This document shows, piece by piece, positions 61,098-64,000 of a stretch of 64,000 bases of DNA. The notes under the pieces are model-generated. The model did no database searches. It saw nothing but the letters and a program-made list of their open reading frames with translations, and had not been told where the DNA came from. The position numbers and the translations under genes are program-made. This DNA is from Trogon surrucura (taxonomy: Eukaryota > Chordata > Aves > Trogoniformes > Trogonidae), in NCBI GenBank assembly GCA_020746105.1, contig CM036618.1, positions 13,189,001 to 13,253,000 of the forward strand. Reading direction: 5' to 3'. Numbering within the stretch: the first letter of the stretch is position 1; each line of letters opens with the position of its first letter.

Positions 61098-64000
61098 ATG
61101 GAAAGCACATGTTCTGCAAGATTTTTATCTGCGTCGACAGATGAGACTGAATGCTACCTATACCCAAAACGAATTAAAATAGAAAGTAATGCAAAAAGTG
61201 TAGAAAAAGAGGAGCAGCAAAAGCTAGAAGCAAGCATATGTTGTGTGAGCAGACACCAAACATCACCGCATGAACCTAAATATTTTTTGGAAAGACAAAC
61301 CAGCCAGGCATTAGAAAAGCAAAGTTGTGATACAGCGAGAAAAACTTGTATAAGAGAGTTCTTCCATTTTCAGACTTGCAGTAATGATAGATTACCATGT
61401 AGAGGATCAGAAAATAAGCTGTCCACCAAAAGATTGAGCCCTGAAAATGAATTCCAAAATCCGGCAGGTGATGTTTCATTGAATGTGCGTGGACAGCCTC
61501 TGGAAACAAAGTCGTTTGCTGTGTGGAGTGCTGCTAATACATGTAAACATCTACAGGTATTAAATGCACCCAAAGTGCAGTGCAACAACAATGTAGAACA
61601 AAGTGATAACAGAAATGGTAGTAATGAACTAAATCAAAATCCTTCAGTTACACCCTTAAACAGCAGCTTGTTTCAGATGGAGTTGTTAGGCCGTAAGTCT
61701 GTTTCTGATAAAAAGTGGGAACAATACCAGCTTTTGCAAATTCCATTTTTATGTGGCACCGGTTCTGTGTTTTCAGACATAAAACATGAGAAAAGGAATT
61801 TTCTGAAAAAAACATGTTCTACGCAAGATAAAGATTGTTCCAGTAGTGGTAATGAAACTGCTGCAAAAATAGATAATAAATCAAAAAATAATTCATCACA
61901 TATAATTCCAATATTAAAACCTTTTAAAAGCATACAACTGCTGGAAATCCCTAATTTTCAGCTTCCTAGAATTTCAAGTAAAATAAATAGCAAAACGCTG
62001 TCAGCTGACTTGAAGGAAACAGATTGGGATGATTGTAAAGGCCAACCATCTTTGATGCAGTCTAAACAGATACATGGCATGCAAAAAATATCTGGGATCG
62101 GGAAACAAAGGCTGCAAAATGATAAAAGCAGTGTAAAAACTTCAACTGTTGGTTCTGAATTTAAGGAAAAGAATTGCCCATCAACTAGGAAACAAGAGCG
62201 CAGTGCTTTGACAGAAGGAAGCGAAGTATCTGTAACGTATTTCAGAGGCAACAGCACTGACATTGAATGTGATCAGATATTTGCTGAAAACGATTTCAGG
62301 GATGAAATGATGGAGAATTCAGATGCTGACGATGACCAGGAGTCGAAGATTCACTTTTACATTAGCACTAAAAATGTTCAGAATAAGAAATGTGTCAGCT
62401 GGGATGATCTTTTGAAGTGGATGGGGAGGAAGAGCAGTAATGAGAACGTGGGAACATTTCATGTACAGACGAGTATTTCAGTAACAACAGAAGCATTAGA
62501 GAAAAACACGGTAGACGTACCCTTTGGTGCACATCATTCCGACAGTGATACTAGCTTGTATGAAGCCGAATCAAAACTCTCTAGAAAAGAAATACTTGAT
62601 TCGAAAAGTTATTTAACTAGATCCATTATATTTGAAAGTAATTGTCCTCAAATTATAGTGCAGGATTTTCTGGATAAGAAAGTGAGTTGCAACATATTTA
62701 GAGGAAAGGAAATGTTCAAATTCAAGTTTTCATTTCAAAAGATGTTGTTTGCATGGGCCAGGACATGGGCTGAATCATTTATGCCCCCGTGTCAGGACAG
62801 CAGTGTTACACATTGGCTTCATTGTCATGAAACATTAAATGGGTGGTATGATGCTCAGGAGTTAGTAAAGAGCAGTGCAAATAGAAACCACAACAGTAAA
62901 TTATACATTTGTTTGCTGGCTGTTATTTCAAAGGATCTGAAGGTGGAACTGCTAAAGACAATTCTTCCCTCCTTTTTCAGTAGCACAGATACTTTATTAC
63001 CAACTAAAGTCAAGTCGATGCAAGTGGAGAAACACCCTTTATGTGGCACGAAACAGGATCAGTTAAACTCATGCACAGATAATACTTTGAGGCCAAACAC
63101 AGAATTTCATAAAGAAAACAAAACTTATCCAGGCTTTTTAAGTTCTAAATTTGTGGAAAGCATTGGTTTTGATTTACATAATGAATGCCAGAGAAGACAT
63201 TTTTCTAGATCTTTAGGTGGAGAGTCTAATTTCCTAAAAAGAGGAACGCTCTTTCATAACCGAAAAAGTGGACTATGTAGGCACAGACATGTCAGAAAGC
63301 ACCACCTCTTATCCAGAGGGACTGAGGGCTTTAGCATCTATTTGAGGTCACTCAGTCACAAAAACGGTATGAAAAAGCAAATTTTAGTTGCTAAATGCCT
63401 AATCTTGCTGCAGGGCACTTTTGATCATTCTTCACTAGACAAGATGTATTACTGCAATATCACAAAAATGCGGTATCTGATAGGAGCAAATCTTAGATCT
63501 TGGAGTTACTTTCCTGCCCATTCACAGCTGAAATTTGGAAAGGTAAACAGTAAGTGTACAAATCAGGAAATATCAACAACTGCAGTAAAGCAGGAGAGGG
63601 GGAAGCCAAGTAAAATTTTTAATAGTTATTTTCTTGGAGAAAGATTTAAAACTTTCTCTTTAATTTTACGTGAAAATGAGATACAGAAAACAACTCGATA
63701 TAGAAATTGCATAATGTCTACAAATGAAGTCACACATACCATGAAAAAATATTTGGATACTTCTACTAGTTATGTAAATGCTAATAGAAAAGAATGTGTT
63801 AAGTCAGAAGAGTTGCAAATAAATTCTTATGATTTTCTTTCTAAAAAATCTTTGTCTATTTTTGACACATATGAAAAAATTCCCCTTTTTACTGATTCTG
63901 AAGAGCTGGACCAAATCCCAGTTGCAAACCAAGACAATTCTGTCAGAGAAAAGTTATCGGAAGAAAATGCATTCACCAGTTCAAAAGAGGGTCATAATTT
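61098..64000 (+). CDS. RAD51AP2: RAD51AP2, RAD51-associated protein 2 (5' part, runs off the window)
   Basis: A single reading frame stays open for 967 codons from ATG 61,098 to the window edge, in AT-rich DNA where frames this long do not arise by chance. The start has a strong context (A at -3, G at +4). The next in-frame stop upstream is TAA 61,050-61,052. The product is hydrophilic and Ser/Lys/Asn-rich, so probably largely disordered. Near the N-terminus PKRIKIE (residues 23-29) is a basic patch overlapping a SUMO-type IKIE site. KQRLQNDK (336-343) and FDTYEKIPL (922-930) resemble segments I recall from mammalian RAD51AP2. An acidic stretch and SWDDLLKWM (434-442) sit mid-protein, and a more hydrophobic block lies near residues 545-630. 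The family is vertebrate-specific and meiotic, and binds the RAD51 recombinase through a C-terminal domain shared with RAD51AP1. That domain would lie beyond this window. Coding status is near certain; the name rests on remembered motifs plus synteny. Confidence 0.8.
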   Translation, partial: MESTCSARFLSASTDETECYLYPKRIKIESNAKSVEKEEQQKLEASICCVSRHQTSPHEPKYFLERQTSQALEKQSCDTARKTCIREFFHFQTCSNDRLPCRGSENKLSTKRLSPENEFQNPAGDVSLNVRGQPLETKSFAVWSAANTCKHLQVLNAPKVQCNNNVEQSDNRNGSNELNQNPSVTPLNSSLFQMELLGRKSVSDKKWEQYQLLQIPFLCGTGSVFSDIKHEKRNFLKKTCSTQDKDCSSSGNETAAKIDNKSKNNSSHIIPILKPFKSIQLLEIPNFQLPRISSKINSKTLSADLKETDWDDCKGQPSLMQSKQIHGMQKISGIGKQRLQNDKSSVKTSTVGSEFKEKNCPSTRKQERSALTEGSEVSVTYFRGNSTDIECDQIFAENDFRDEMMENSDADDDQESKIHFYISTKNVQNKKCVSWDDLLKWMGRKSSNENVGTFHVQTSISVTTEALEKNTVDVPFGAHHSDSDTSLYEAESKLSRKEILDSKSYLTRSIIFESNCPQIIVQDFLDKKVSCNIFRGKEMFKFKFSFQKMLFAWARTWAESFMPPCQDSSVTHWLHCHETLNGWYDAQELVKSSANRNHNSKLYICLLAVISKDLKVELLKTILPSFFSSTDTLLPTKVKSMQVEKHPLCGTKQDQLNSCTDNTLRPNTEFHKENKTYPGFLSSKFVESIGFDLHNECQRRHFSRSLGGESNFLKRGTLFHNRKSGLCRHRHVRKHHLLSRGTEGFSIYLRSLSHKNGMKKQILVAKCLILLQGTFDHSSLDKMYYCNITKMRYLIGANLRSWSYFPAHSQLKFGKVNSKCTNQEISTTAVKQERGKPSKIFNSYFLGERFKTFSLILRENEIQKTTRYRNCIMSTNEVTHTMKKYLDTSTSYVNANRKECVKSEELQINSYDFLSKKSLSIFDTYEKIPLFTDSEELDQIPVANQDNSVREKLSEENAFTSSKEGHN

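Noticed and set aside
1-64000. A novel multi-gene system, CRISPR array or structured RNA
   Set aside because: No regularly spaced repeats, gene clusters or conserved RNA folds were visible; apart from RAD51AP2 and the inferred promoter, the window is retrotransposon-bearing non-coding DNA.

Overview
The window looks like bird nuclear DNA. It carries about sixteen recognisable copies or fragments of the CR1 non-LTR retrotransposon, with the typical 3' tail (ATTCTATG-like octamers preceded by a GGTCCCTTCCAACC-type block). It also has AT-rich non-coding DNA and two sharp CpG islands. No bacterial, viral or organellar gene organisation is visible. The species cannot be read from the sequence.

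Layout: (1) 1-33,100 is AT-rich non-coding DNA with scattered CR1 pieces and one ancient CR1/L3-like LINE at about 11.6-12.3 kb. (2) 33,110-35,900 is a strong CpG island with runs of G and a good minus-strand splice donor at about 35,334. (3) 36,085-59,400 is non-coding DNA with a denser CR1 load, including two young same-orientation copies about 7 kb apart and a four-element cluster at 42.45-45.09 kb. (4) 59,480-60,100 is a second, smaller CpG island. (5) 61,098-64,000 is one continuous plus-strand reading frame of 967 codons, still open at the window edge. I identify it as the main exon of RAD51AP2, the vertebrate meiotic RAD51-binding protein.

The RAD51AP2 call rests on a long open frame in AT-rich DNA, a strong initiation context, a low-complexity Ser/Lys/Asn-rich protein, and short motifs I recall from mammalian RAD51AP2. 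In mammals the gene upstream of RAD51AP2, in divergent orientation, is VSNL1 (visinin-like 1, a neuronal EF-hand calcium sensor). By synteny, the large CpG island at 33-36 kb is probably the VSNL1 promoter and non-coding first exon on the minus strand, and 1-33 kb would be its first intron. I looked for VSNL1 coding exons on the minus strand by eye and found none, so that assignment is inference.

The only protein-coding gene I can support directly is the partial RAD51AP2. The other intact frames of any length are CR1 reverse-transcriptase remnants or stop-poor frames inside CpG islands. I saw no RNA genes, CRISPR arrays or novel defence-type system.
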